Positions 34,095-42,302 of a stretch of DNA of 50,740 bases are shown piece after piece (the first letter of the stretch is position 1; every line of letters starts with the position of its first letter). The notes beneath the pieces were generated by a model, which ran no database searches, was not told the DNA's origin, and saw only the letters and a program-made list of their open reading frames with translations. The stretch covers positions 1 to 50,740 of the forward strand of contig NZ_WBUS01000007.1 in assembly GCF_008933605.1 (NCBI RefSeq), read 5' to 3'. Origin of the DNA: Albidovulum sp. GTDB taxonomy: Bacteria; Pseudomonadota; Alphaproteobacteria; Rhodobacterales; Rhodobacteraceae. The position numbers and the translations under genes are program-made.

Positions 34095-35099
34095 TCAGCG
34101 AAACCGCGCGAGGTAGTCTCTCGCCAGTTTCGCCGTGTTCCGCGCGAAATGGGGGCCCATCGCCTGCGGCTCGGGCGCCTCGATGTGGCTGCCGATCCAG
34201 GCCAACAACGCCATGCGCCGCAGCATCACGAAGGTGTCGATCTCGGACTCTTCCTCGTCCGAGAGCGGGCGGACGGAGCGATAGCCCTTCACCCACGCGC
34301 GCCTCAGCGCCGGCACCTGGGGGTGATCCTCCATGAAGCTGATGCCGGTGGCGAAGTCGTAGAGGAACCAGCCGAGGCCACAATCGTCGAAGTCGATCAG
34401 AGTCGTCGCATCGCCCTCGATCAGCAGGTTCGCCAGCCGCATGTCGGCATGGACAAGCCCGTATCGCTCGGGCCCCTTGCCGAAGGCGGCGAGCCTGCGG
34501 CAGACCAGCGCCTCGCAAGCTTCCAGCACATCGCGGATCTCGGGCGTGACGTTGGGCGCATCGCGCCAGTTGCCCCAGTTGGCCTTCGGGCCGAAAACGG
34601 CGTCGGCGTCCCAGACCAGACGTTCCAGGGGGTCGGGCTTCGCCCAGGTCTGCGAATGCAGGTGCGTCCGCGCGGCGATCGCGCCGAGCCGCTCGAAGGG
34701 CGCGGTGAGGTCCTCGTTCTCGTCGGGCTGGCGGCCGTGGGCGAAGGCAAACATCACCATGAAGCGCGGCTCGGGTAGGCCGGGGGCATGGCCCTCCTGC
34801 ACCAGTTCGCCGTTCACACCCGAGATCGGCGGCGGGGTCTGCACCATACCATCGGCGGCCAGCGCCTGCGACCATGCAAGTTCCTGCCCGATACCGCGCC
34901 GGGTATGATAAGCTGGCCGGTGGATGCGCAGGATCGAGCGGAACCCTTCCGCCTCGACCAGGTAGGTGGCATTCTCCGACACGTTGATCAGCCGCGCCCT
35001 CGCCCCCGCCGGCACCGGCCAGAGCGGCAGCGAGGCGTTCGCCAGCTGCTCGAGGTGCTCGAGCAGTTCTTTCAGCGGCATCGTCGTCCCGTCAGCCAT
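34095..35099 (-). CDS. APH-family kinase, probable amino alcohol kinase
   Basis: A 334-residue phosphotransferase of the aminoglycoside/choline kinase (APH) fold. The catalytic loop is LVHADMRLANLLIEGD and the metal-binding DFG-equivalent is LIDFDDCGLGW. The ATG at 35099 lies 17 bp after the dehydrogenase stop. In the mycobacterial aminoacetone microcompartment locus an APH-type enzyme phosphorylates (S)-1-amino-2-propanol; the SDR-kinase pairing and nearby shell genes suggest the same role here. It shares the HxDxRLANLL...IDFDDCG pattern with the second kinase at 49738-50736. Confidence 0.8.
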   Translation of the reverse strand: MADGTTMPLKELLEHLEQLANASLPLWPVPAGARARLINVSENATYLVEAEGFRSILRIHRPAYHTRRGIGQELAWSQALAADGMVQTPPPISGVNGELVQEGHAPGLPEPRFMVMFAFAHGRQPDENEDLTAPFERLGAIAARTHLHSQTWAKPDPLERLVWDADAVFGPKANWGNWRDAPNVTPEIRDVLEACEALVCRRLAAFGKGPERYGLVHADMRLANLLIEGDATTLIDFDDCGLGWFLYDFATGISFMEDHPQVPALRRAWVKGYRSVRPLSDEEESEIDTFVMLRRMALLAWIGSHIEAPEPQAMGPHFARNTAKLARDYLARFR

Positions 35100-35116
35100 C
35101 GCCTGCCCCCGCCCGC

Positions 35117-35896
35117 TCAGATCGATGCCAGCGCTTCGAGCGATTCCGGCAGGATCTGCCCGCCGTCCACCACGATCTGCTGCCCGGTGATGTAGCCCGC
35201 CTCGTCTGAGGCGAAGAAGAGAGCGGCATTGCCGATGTCCTCGACATCGCCGAGCCGCTTCAGCGGGATCGAGGCAGCCATCGTCTTCAGATAGTCCTCG
35301 CCCAGGCCCTGCAACCCCTCGGTCACGATGTTGCCCGGCATCACCGCGTTGATCGTGGTGTTGTAGCGCGCCAGTTCCATCGCCGCGGTCTTGATGAAGC
35401 CGAGCTGCCCGGCCTTCGAGGCGCCATAATGCGCCCAGCCGGGATAGCCCGTCACCGGCCCGGTGATCGAGGAGGTGACGACGACGCGGCCCTTTCCGCG
35501 CTTCTCGAAATGCGGGATCGCCGCCTTCACGGAGAAGAAGGTGGACCTCAGGTTGGTGGCCATGACGTGATCCCAGTCGGCCGCGCTCATCTCGACCATC
35601 TTCACCTGCGGGAAGATGCCGGCATTGGCGCAAAGCACGTCGAGCCCGCCCTGCGCTGCGGCCGCCTCGTCCACCATGCGCTGCACGCTTTCCATGTCGG
35701 TCACATCGCAGACCGCGCCGCGCGCGGTCGCTCCGGCGGCGGCCATCTCCGCCACCGCCGCGTCGATCTCGGCCCGGTTTCGGGCGGCGATGGTCAGCCT
35801 CACTCCCTCGCGGGCGAAGACCCGGGCGATGCCGCGCCCGATCCCCTTCGATCCGCCGGTGACGATGACGCTGCGGCCCTTGAGCGATTTCGGCAT
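35117..35896 (-). CDS. SDR-family dehydrogenase, possible aminopropanol dehydrogenase
   Basis: A 259-residue short-chain dehydrogenase. The NAD(P)-binding motif is VTGGSKGIGRGIA, NAG is in LCANAGIF, and the catalytic Ser-Tyr-Lys are in VVTSSITG and HYGASKAGQLG. In a microcompartment operon of this type it would interconvert aminoacetone and 1-amino-2-propanol; this specificity is inferred from neighbours. FabG-like reduction is the generic alternative. Confidence 0.83.
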   Translation of the reverse strand: MPKSLKGRSVIVTGGSKGIGRGIARVFAREGVRLTIAARNRAEIDAAVAEMAAAGATARGAVCDVTDMESVQRMVDEAAAAQGGLDVLCANAGIFPQVKMVEMSAADWDHVMATNLRSTFFSVKAAIPHFEKRGKGRVVVTSSITGPVTGYPGWAHYGASKAGQLGFIKTAAMELARYNTTINAVMPGNIVTEGLQGLGEDYLKTMAASIPLKRLGDVEDIGNAALFFASDEAGYITGQQIVVDGGQILPESLEALASI

Positions 35897-35923
35897 GTTG
35901 TCCTCCCTAGACGTTTCTTTATT

Positions 35924-36718
35924 TCAGGTCCGCCGGCGCAGCCAGCGCACCAGGATCAGGCCGGCCAGCACCAGCACGGTCGAGCCCGCCACCGACATCA
36001 CCCCGAGTGCCGGAATCTGCGGAGTGAAGCCCGATACCATCCGCGAATAGAGCCACTTGGGCAGCGTCGCATCCACGCCCGAGGTGAAGAGCGACAGCGG
36101 GAAGTTGCCCCAGGACAGCAGGAAGGCGAAGAGCCCTGCCGAGACGATCCCCGGCATCAGCAAGGGCAGCGTCACCTCGCGCATCACCGTCAGCGTCGAG
36201 GCGCCCATGTCGCGCGCCGCTTCCTCCAGCGCGGGATCGAAGCCATAGGCGCGGATGGCGATGATCAGCGTGGTGATCGGCGAGATCCAGACCAGATGCG
36301 CCACCACGGCGGTCTTCCAGCTCGGCGTGACGCCGATCGCCGAGAACCAGATCAGGAGCGCAAGGCCCAGCACCGTCTGCGGGAAGAAGATCGGCAGAAG
36401 GATCGCCTTCTGGAAGAGGCCGCGGAAACGCCACTGGAACCGGGCGAAGGCGAGCGCGCCGAAGAAGCCGAGGATGACCGAAATCACCGTCACCGTGACC
36501 GCGATCTTGAGCGAGGTCAGCACGATCTGGTGCACCGTAGGACTGGTGACCGCCTCCGCCATCCAGCCGCCGGTATAGCGCTTGACCGGGAAGCTCAGGT
36601 AGCGCGCTTTCGAGACCGACGCGAAGCCCACCGCGACGAGCGGCAGGTAGAGCACGACGAGGATCAGGGCGCCGTAGAGATAGAGCGCAGCGCGGGTGGG
36701 GCGGGAGACGGCGGTCAT
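35924..36718 (-). CDS. potC: Polyamine-type ABC transporter permease (PotC family)
   Basis: A 264-residue permease with about six helices and the cytoplasmic EAA loop (EEAARDMGASTLTVMREVTL). The ATG at 36718 overlaps the potB stop (ATGA). The importer probably supplies the amine or amino alcohol consumed by the microcompartment. Confidence 0.9.
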   Translation of the reverse strand: MTAVSRPTRAALYLYGALILVVLYLPLVAVGFASVSKARYLSFPVKRYTGGWMAEAVTSPTVHQIVLTSLKIAVTVTVISVILGFFGALAFARFQWRFRGLFQKAILLPIFFPQTVLGLALLIWFSAIGVTPSWKTAVVAHLVWISPITTLIIAIRAYGFDPALEEAARDMGASTLTVMREVTLPLLMPGIVSAGLFAFLLSWGNFPLSLFTSGVDATLPKWLYSRMVSGFTPQIPALGVMSVAGSTVLVLAGLILVRWLRRRT

Positions 36719-37569
36719 TTGCGCCGCCCCATGATCGCGTCGAGGTCGATCCGGCTGATCGGCACCAGCGCGATCAGCGCGACGATGACGATCAGCATCA
36801 GCGACAGCGCCGAACCGAGCGGCCAGTTCTGCGCGTAGGTGAAGGCGCTTTCCACGTCGTCGGTCAGCACCACGACCGAACGGCCGCCAAGGAGCTTGGC
36901 CTCGGCCACCGCGCCGGCCGAGAGCACGAAGGTCAGAAGGCAGCCGACCACGATGCCCGGCGCGGCAAGCGGCATCTCGATCTCGAACAGGATGCGCCAG
37001 GGGCCGGCGCCCATGTCCATCGCCGCGAGCCGGGCGTCGTCGGGCACCAGCGCGATCCCCTGCGCCAGCGGAAACAGCATGAAGGGGAAGTAGACGTAAC
37101 ACATGCCGAAGACGATCGCCGGCCAGGTGTAAAGCGGCGTCTCGAAGCTCAGCCCCGTCCAGGCGCGCAGGTGCCCCTCGATCAGCCCCCCCTTCATCAG
37201 CGTCAGGTTCCAGCCGAAGAGCCGGATGTTCTCCGACACGAAGAGGAGGAGCACCACCAGCACGGTGATCACCAGGGTGAAGCGGCCGAAGACCTTGGCC
37301 ATGCCGTAGGCCAAGGGCCAGCAGACCACGAAGAGGATCGCCGTGGTCAGGAAGGCAAGGCCGAGCGAGCGCAGCAGGGATTTGTAGTAGCCCTGTTCCC
37401 AGATCACCGCGAAGGACGAGAAATCCGGCATGTGCGCCAGTTCGAAGACCTTCTGCGGCATGATTGCGAAGCCCGCGATGACCACCATCGGCATGATGAA
37501 GCTGACCATCAGCAGAAGCCCGATCGGCAGCGCCGCGAGCAGACCCATGCGACGCTCAAGCCGCTCCAT
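36715..37569 (-). CDS. potB: Polyamine-type ABC transporter permease (PotB family)
   Basis: A 284-residue permease of the spermidine/putrescine class with the EAA-type loop (ARLAAMDMGAGPWRILFEIE) and a conserved SENIRLFGWN segment. I start at the ATG at 37569, overlapping the end of potA by 14 bp; the longer frame is inside potA. Confidence 0.88.
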   Translation of the reverse strand: MERLERRMGLLAALPIGLLLMVSFIMPMVVIAGFAIMPQKVFELAHMPDFSSFAVIWEQGYYKSLLRSLGLAFLTTAILFVVCWPLAYGMAKVFGRFTLVITVLVVLLLFVSENIRLFGWNLTLMKGGLIEGHLRAWTGLSFETPLYTWPAIVFGMCYVYFPFMLFPLAQGIALVPDDARLAAMDMGAGPWRILFEIEMPLAAPGIVVGCLLTFVLSAGAVAEAKLLGGRSVVVLTDDVESAFTYAQNWPLGSALSLMLIVIVALIALVPISRIDLDAIMGRRK

Positions 37570-38650
37570 CGCCCGCTCCTTCCGCGATGAGATGCACCGA
37601 GCCGCGGTCCCAGCCGAGCCGCACCGGGCTGCCGACCGGGGCCTCCAGCCGCGCCTCGAACGGGCGCTCAACGGTCACCTCGGTGCCCGCGTCGGTCGTG
37701 ATCGCATACTGGACGCGCGAGCCCAGCGCGTATTCGGCGGCTAGCCGGCCCGACAGGGTGAACTCGGCGCCACCCTTCCCTCCGTCGACGAAATGGATCA
37801 GTTCCGGCCGGACCATCGCCGTGCCGTTCCAGCCGGGGACTAGCGACAGCGCGCCGGGCGCGGCCGTGATCCCGCTGTCCTGCCAGCGGGGTGCGCCATC
37901 GGCCCCGGAGCCGAGCGCGAAGAGGTTCACCTCGCCCATGAAGCTCGCCACGAAGCGGCTGACCGGGCGGGAATAGATTTCTTCGGCGGTGGCGATCTGC
38001 TCGAACCGGCCGGCGCGCATGATGGCGATGCGGTCCGACATCACCATCGCCTCTTCGAGCGAATGGGTGATGTAGATGAAGGTCTTGCGGGTGCGCCCGT
38101 GAAGGTCCTTCAGCTCCTTCTCCAGCGTCTTGCGCAACCGGTAGTCGAGCGCAGAGAGCGGTTCGTCGAAGACGATGATCTGCGGGTCGAAGGCGAGCGC
38201 GCGAGCCAGCGCCACCCGCTGCCGCTCGCCGCCCGAACATTGCGAGATGCGCTTGCCGTAGTAGTCCGCCGGCAGGCGCAGGAGCGCCAGAAGCTCCAGC
38301 GCCCGCGCCCTCCTCGCCTCGGGCGCGAGCTTGCGCACCTTCAGCGGGAACTCGATATTCTGACCCACCGTCATGTGCGGGAAAAGCGCGAGCGACTGGA
38401 ACACCATGCAGGTCGGCCGCTTGTCGGCGGGCATTTCGTCGATCCGCGCGCCGTTCAGGCTGATCGTGCCCTCGGTCACCTCGTCGATGCCGACCAAAAG
38501 GCGGATCAGCGTCGACTTGCCGCTGCCCGAGGGGCCGACGATGGTCAGGAACTCGCCTTCCGCGATGTCAAGGCTGATCCGGTCCACCGCGGTGAACCGG
38601 CCGAACCGCTTGGTCACGTTCTCTATCCGCAGGAAAGGCTGCCCCACCAT
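37556..38650 (-). CDS. potA: Polyamine-type ABC transporter ATPase (PotA family)
   Basis: A 364-residue ATPase: Walker A VGPSGSGKSTLIRLL, signature QCSGGERQRVALAR, Walker B IIVFDEPLSALD, H-loop YITHSLEEAM, then a C-terminal TOBE-type domain. The ATG at 38650 with AAGGGACG ahead is preferred to the upstream 38674. Confidence 0.9.
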   Translation of the reverse strand: MVGQPFLRIENVTKRFGRFTAVDRISLDIAEGEFLTIVGPSGSGKSTLIRLLVGIDEVTEGTISLNGARIDEMPADKRPTCMVFQSLALFPHMTVGQNIEFPLKVRKLAPEARRARALELLALLRLPADYYGKRISQCSGGERQRVALARALAFDPQIIVFDEPLSALDYRLRKTLEKELKDLHGRTRKTFIYITHSLEEAMVMSDRIAIMRAGRFEQIATAEEIYSRPVSRFVASFMGEVNLFALGSGADGAPRWQDSGITAAPGALSLVPGWNGTAMVRPELIHFVDGGKGGAEFTLSGRLAAEYALGSRVQYAITTDAGTEVTVERPFEARLEAPVGSPVRLGWDRGSVHLIAEGAGDGAA

Positions 38651-38730
38651 CGTCCCTTCATCCCGTGTCCGCAAGGAAGGCCCGGCGGGGCATGAGGCCC
38701 CCGCCGGACGGTCCCGGTTCAGCCGCCAAC

Positions 38731-39867
38731 TCAGCCGCGGCGGGCTTCGACGTAGATCGCCAGGAGCTGGTCGTAGGACGGCACCTCCTCGAACTCGATG
38801 CAGCGCGCCAGCTCCTCGGCCAGCGTGTCGACCTGCATCGCGTCAAGCTGGTCCTCGTCGAAGAGCGCCATCACCTCCGGGTTGCCCATCTGGGTGATCG
38901 GGTTCAGCGTGCCGCCGCCGGAGGCGACCAGCTTGGCAATCTCGGGCTCCTGCACGTATTCGAGGAAGTCCTCGGCCAGCGACGAGGGATCGGGGTTGTT
39001 TACCGCCGAGGTGATCTCCACCCAGACGATGCCGCCCTTGCCGTCGACCGGGCCCGACCGCGGCGTGATGCCGCGGATGTTGGTCATCCCGTCATAGCGC
39101 GCGCCGGAACAGCTGAAGACGCCGCCGGTGAAGTAGCAGTCGACCTCGCCGTTGATCAACGCGGTGTTCATCGCCACCAGGTCGTCGGTCATCAGGCGGG
39201 CGTTGCCCATGATCTGCTTCGCGACCTCGGTATACTTGCCGACGTTTTCCTCGCTCACCGGCTGGAACGGGTCGAATCCGGCAGTCATGCACAGGTGCAT
39301 CACGTTCCAGTTGTCATAGGTCAGCACGCCGTATCGGCCCTTTAGCCCCTCGTCGAGGAACAGGTTCCAGCCCTGGTCCTCGGCCATGTCCAGGCTGATC
39401 TTGTCGGTGTTGACGACGAAGTTGAACGCACCATAGCGCTGCGGCATCCCCATAAGGTCGGTGCCGTCCGGAGAGAACGCCATCGCATAGGGCGGGTTGG
39501 CGAATTCCGGCGACATCTTCTCGAAATAGGGCAGGAAGCGCTCCTTGTTCAGCGGCTTGATCAGTTGCTCCTTGAACATCACGCCGCGGGCCCAGGCCTG
39601 GTTAACGTTGATCAGATCCCACTGGCCAAGCCCGCCCGCGCGCAGGCGATTGATCATTTCCGGGTCCGAGGTGCCACTCTCGGCGCGCACCGTCGCGCCG
39701 GAGTGCCGTTCGCGGAACGGATTGAGCACGTCGTCGGAGTTGTAGCCCTCCCAGCACAGTATGTTGAGCTGGTCGTTGCGCGCGGCAAGGCTCCGGCCCG
39801 GCAGCGCGAGGGCGGAAAGGCCGGCAAGGCCCGCGGCTCCGAGCGAGAACTGGCGTCTGGTGATCAT
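38731..39867 (-). CDS. Periplasmic substrate-binding protein (PotD/PotF type), Tat signal
   Basis: A 378-residue binding protein. The N-terminus ITRRQFSLGAAGLAGLSALA is a twin-arginine signal. The mature start NILCWEGYNSDDVLNPF is typical of PotD/PotF proteins, and the W-E-G-Y motif is part of the amine pocket. An unusual CYFTGGVFSCSGARY segment carries two cysteines. GGGAGGAAGAC precedes the ATG. It would capture an amine for PotABC. Confidence 0.88.
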   Translation of the reverse strand: MITRRQFSLGAAGLAGLSALALPGRSLAARNDQLNILCWEGYNSDDVLNPFRERHSGATVRAESGTSDPEMINRLRAGGLGQWDLINVNQAWARGVMFKEQLIKPLNKERFLPYFEKMSPEFANPPYAMAFSPDGTDLMGMPQRYGAFNFVVNTDKISLDMAEDQGWNLFLDEGLKGRYGVLTYDNWNVMHLCMTAGFDPFQPVSEENVGKYTEVAKQIMGNARLMTDDLVAMNTALINGEVDCYFTGGVFSCSGARYDGMTNIRGITPRSGPVDGKGGIVWVEITSAVNNPDPSSLAEDFLEYVQEPEIAKLVASGGGTLNPITQMGNPEVMALFDEDQLDAMQVDTLAEELARCIEFEEVPSYDQLLAIYVEARRG

Positions 39868-39963
39868 GTCTTCCTCCCTTGTTGATGTGTCGCGTCAGGG
39901 CGGTGTGTCCGCCGATTTTGACGTGGTCATGCGGCCCCGGCCGACTGCCGGGTGCCGCGGGTG

Positions 39964-40587
39964 CTAACGTCCGCGGATTGCCTCCAATCTGGCGGTAATC
40001 GTGTCGCGCGCAAGGCGCATGTCCTCGAGCCGGCCCGAGATGAACAGCCGCCCCGTCGCGCCCATCATCTGCACGTCGTTGATGACGCAGCCGGGCGCGG
40101 CCTTCTCGGCCTCGTTCGCGGCGACGCAGGCAAAGAGCGCCGGCGCCATCTCGTAGATTAGAAGCGCCTGGCCGGGCACAAGGATCGAGGCATCGCGCGA
40201 GCGGTTGAGAATGATCGCGTGCTGGTCCGACAGATCCTCGATGATGTCGTGATAGAGGATCTGGGGCCGCATCTGGTCCTCGGGCTTGGAGCCGATGCCC
40301 TTGAGGATCGCTTCGCCTGCCGCCTGAAGATTCTCCATGCGGTCGGAATGCAGTTCGAGAAGCCCGAACTGGCGCTCGGTGTAGAGGATGCCCGGCTCCA
40401 TATCCGGCGCGGACTTCAGCGCAAGGTCGGTGATCCGGTGGATCGCCAGGGCTGGCGCCACCTCGATGATCAGCGAATGCTGTCCCGCGAAGGGCGGATA
40501 CCCCCTCGCCCGCGTGGGCGAGGAAAGATACGCCGCAAACTGGGGCTGAAGATCCTCTATGGGAAGATAGACGCGAAGCTCTGTCAT
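39964..40587 (-). CDS. BMC-T (tandem-domain) microcompartment shell protein 1
   Basis: A 207-residue shell protein with two BMC folds forming pseudohexameric trimers. Diagnostic segments are VAPALAIHRITDLALKS and EPGILYTERQFGLLELHS in the first domain, and MAPALFACVAANEAEKAAPG in the second. It resembles the BMC-T proteins of the Rhodococcus/Mycobacterium (RMM) type. It shares the overall pattern with the second BMC-T at 41688. Confidence 0.9.
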   Translation of the reverse strand: MTELRVYLPIEDLQPQFAAYLSSPTRARGYPPFAGQHSLIIEVAPALAIHRITDLALKSAPDMEPGILYTERQFGLLELHSDRMENLQAAGEAILKGIGSKPEDQMRPQILYHDIIEDLSDQHAIILNRSRDASILVPGQALLIYEMAPALFACVAANEAEKAAPGCVINDVQMMGATGRLFISGRLEDMRLARDTITARLEAIRGR

Positions 40588-40651
40588 GCCTCAGTCCTTG
40601 GTTTCGGGCCGTGGTCGCCGGATTCGGGGCGCGCTTGCGCTCGCAGGGCAC

Positions 40652-40933
40652 TCAGCCCTTCACCGCCTCGAAATGCTTGGCCAAGTCGGGATGCGGGCGC
40701 GGGATGACATGGACCGCCGTCACCTCGCCCACCTGCGCGGCTGCCTCGGCGCCCGCTTCCGTCGCGGCCTTGACCGCGCCCACGTCGCCGCGAACCACGA
40801 CCGAGACCAGTCCGCCGCCCACTTCGTTGCGGGCGATAATCTCGACGTTGGCCGCCTTGACCATCGCATCGGCCGCCGACAGCGCCGGCACGTAGCCCTT
40901 GGTTTCGATCATTCCGATTGCAAGATTAGCCAT
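40652..40933 (-). CDS. BMC-H hexameric microcompartment shell protein
   Basis: A 93-residue single-domain shell protein ([20 protein letters not shown], then [20 protein letters not shown]). Length and the glycine-rich pore loop (VGGG) are standard for PduA/CcmK-like hexamer tiles. It is the only BMC-H in the window. Confidence 0.95.
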   Translation of the reverse strand: MANLAIGMIETKGYVPALSAADAMVKAANVEIIARNEVGGGLVSVVVRGDVGAVKAATEAGAEAAAQVGEVTAVHVIPRPHPDLAKHFEAVKG

Positions 40934-40948
40934 TTCTCTGGGACTCCC

Positions 40949-41218
40949 TTACTTGCGTTTTGCTGCCGGTTTCCCGGTGGATTCTTCGTCGATCGAGCCG
41001 ATGATGAGGGCGTCGATCGGGGCCGACCTGTCCTGGAACCACGAGGCCGCCACCGAACCTTGCGTGACCAGCACCGCCTCGCCGTCGGCGCAGCCGAGCG
41101 GGTCGAAGGCAATCAGTCTCGCACCGGTTTCGGTTTCCACCTCGAGAAGCGCGCCGGTGGGCAGCGTTCCGATGTGGCGCGTGGACCAGAGCCTGCCGCT
41201 GACGCGTGCCCGTATCAT
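40949..41218 (-). CDS. BMC-P pentameric vertex protein (EutN/CcmL family)
   Basis: An 89-residue vertex protein (MIRARVSGRLWSTRHIG, LIAFDPLGCADGEAVLVTQG, DALIIGSID). Members form the pentamers that cap shell corners. The ATG at 41218 overlaps the stop of the preceding gene (ATGA); the longer open frame is not coding. Confidence 0.92.
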   Translation of the reverse strand: MIRARVSGRLWSTRHIGTLPTGALLEVETETGARLIAFDPLGCADGEAVLVTQGSVAASWFQDRSAPIDALIIGSIDEESTGKPAAKRK

Positions 41219-41691
41219 GCCAGTGTCCTTTCGATCCTGAGGCCGCGGCGGCGTGCCTCGTCGCCCGCAAGCGGGGTCAGCCGCGCGGATTTGGTGATTC
41301 TCAGCCGGGCCTCGCCCTCGGCGACGGCGGCGATGTCGCGTTCGGTGATCAGGCCCTTGCGCAGTTCGGGAACCGGGGCGGGCATGGTCGTCACAAGCGT
41401 GATCGGCTGGGCGGGTGCTGCGGCGGCGGGTTGCGGCATCGGCGGTGCATAGGCGGGCGCGGGTATGGCCTGCACCGGATATTCCGGTGCAAATCGGATG
41501 CGCCCCTCGCGCAGCGCGGCGGCAAACCCCGCATCCTGCGCGCGGGCCAGCACCGACAGGGCGAAGTCGGTCAACTCCGCCTCGGTGCCCGCGCGCACCC
41601 GCTCCACCTTCGGCCTGCCGGGGCTTTCCGATCGCAGTGCCGCGATCTCCTCGGCCAGGATCTGGCGGATGAGTGATCTCAACTCGCTCAT
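41215..41691 (-). CDS. Microcompartment-associated protein with encapsulation-like helix
   Basis: A 158-residue protein. The N-terminus MSELRSLIRQILAEEIAALR is an amphipathic helix like known cargo-targeting peptides. A Pro/Ala-rich linker follows (about residues 74-106), then a small C-terminal module (GLITERDIAAVAEGEARLRI, SARLTPLAGDEARRRGL) resembling a segment found at the edge of several microcompartment enzymes. A scaffold or cargo adaptor is plausible. Genes of similar size occur between shell genes in RMM loci. The ATG overlaps the BMC-T stop (ATGA). Confidence 0.7.
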   Translation of the reverse strand: MSELRSLIRQILAEEIAALRSESPGRPKVERVRAGTEAELTDFALSVLARAQDAGFAAALREGRIRFAPEYPVQAIPAPAYAPPMPQPAAAAPAQPITLVTTMPAPVPELRKGLITERDIAAVAEGEARLRITKSARLTPLAGDEARRRGLRIERTLA

Positions 41692-42302
41692 CCGGCCGCT
41701 CCCGCCTCGCGCAGCACGCGCTCGGCCGCATCGCGCGCATTCCTGACATCCGCCTCGGTTCCGGCGAGGTAGAGCCGCCCGTTCGCGCCGAACATGCGCA
41801 TGTCGATGACCTTGATGTCGGCCGCCTTTTCCGCCTCATTGCAGGCGAGGATCGCATAGGCCGCGGGCTGGCATTCCAGGAGGTAGACGCTTTCACCGCC
41901 CAGGACCATCGAGCCGGTCTTGTTGCGGTTCATGAGGAAAGCGTGCTGGTCGTCCACGCGCGTGACGATCTTCGAGGCCATGATCTTCGGCCGCTCCGCC
42001 TGCTCGCGCCGCTTTCCCATTGCGGCAAGCGCGGCGTCGGCGCCAGCCCGCACCTCGGCGGTGGAAAAGGCGTGGAACAGCAGCGTGCCGAACTGCCGCT
42101 CGACGACGAGTGATCCGGCCCGCACCTCGGCGCTTTTCAGGACCGTGTCGGTCAGCGCCTCGATGTCGAGCCCCGGCGCGATCTCGATGATCTGAGCGGC
42201 CATTCGCGCGCGCGGCAGCGTCCCGCGCATCCAGGTCGCGGTATAGGCAAGCGTCTGGGGCTGCAACTGGTCGATGAAGATGAACGCGCGAAGATCTGTC
42301 AC
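41688..42302 (-). CDS. BMC-T (tandem-domain) microcompartment shell protein 2
   Basis: A 204-residue tandem BMC protein (QIIEIAPGLDIEALTDTVLK, SLVVERQFGTLLFHAF, then AAYAILACNEAEKAADIKV). It aligns with the 39964 gene through both domains, with divergent loops, so the two could form different pores or the two layers of a stacked trimer. The GTG start overlaps the aldehyde dehydrogenase stop (GTGA). Confidence 0.9.
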   Translation of the reverse strand: MTDLRAFIFIDQLQPQTLAYTATWMRGTLPRARMAAQIIEIAPGLDIEALTDTVLKSAEVRAGSLVVERQFGTLLFHAFSTAEVRAGADAALAAMGKRREQAERPKIMASKIVTRVDDQHAFLMNRNKTGSMVLGGESVYLLECQPAAYAILACNEAEKAADIKVIDMRMFGANGRLYLAGTEADVRNARDAAERVLREAGAAG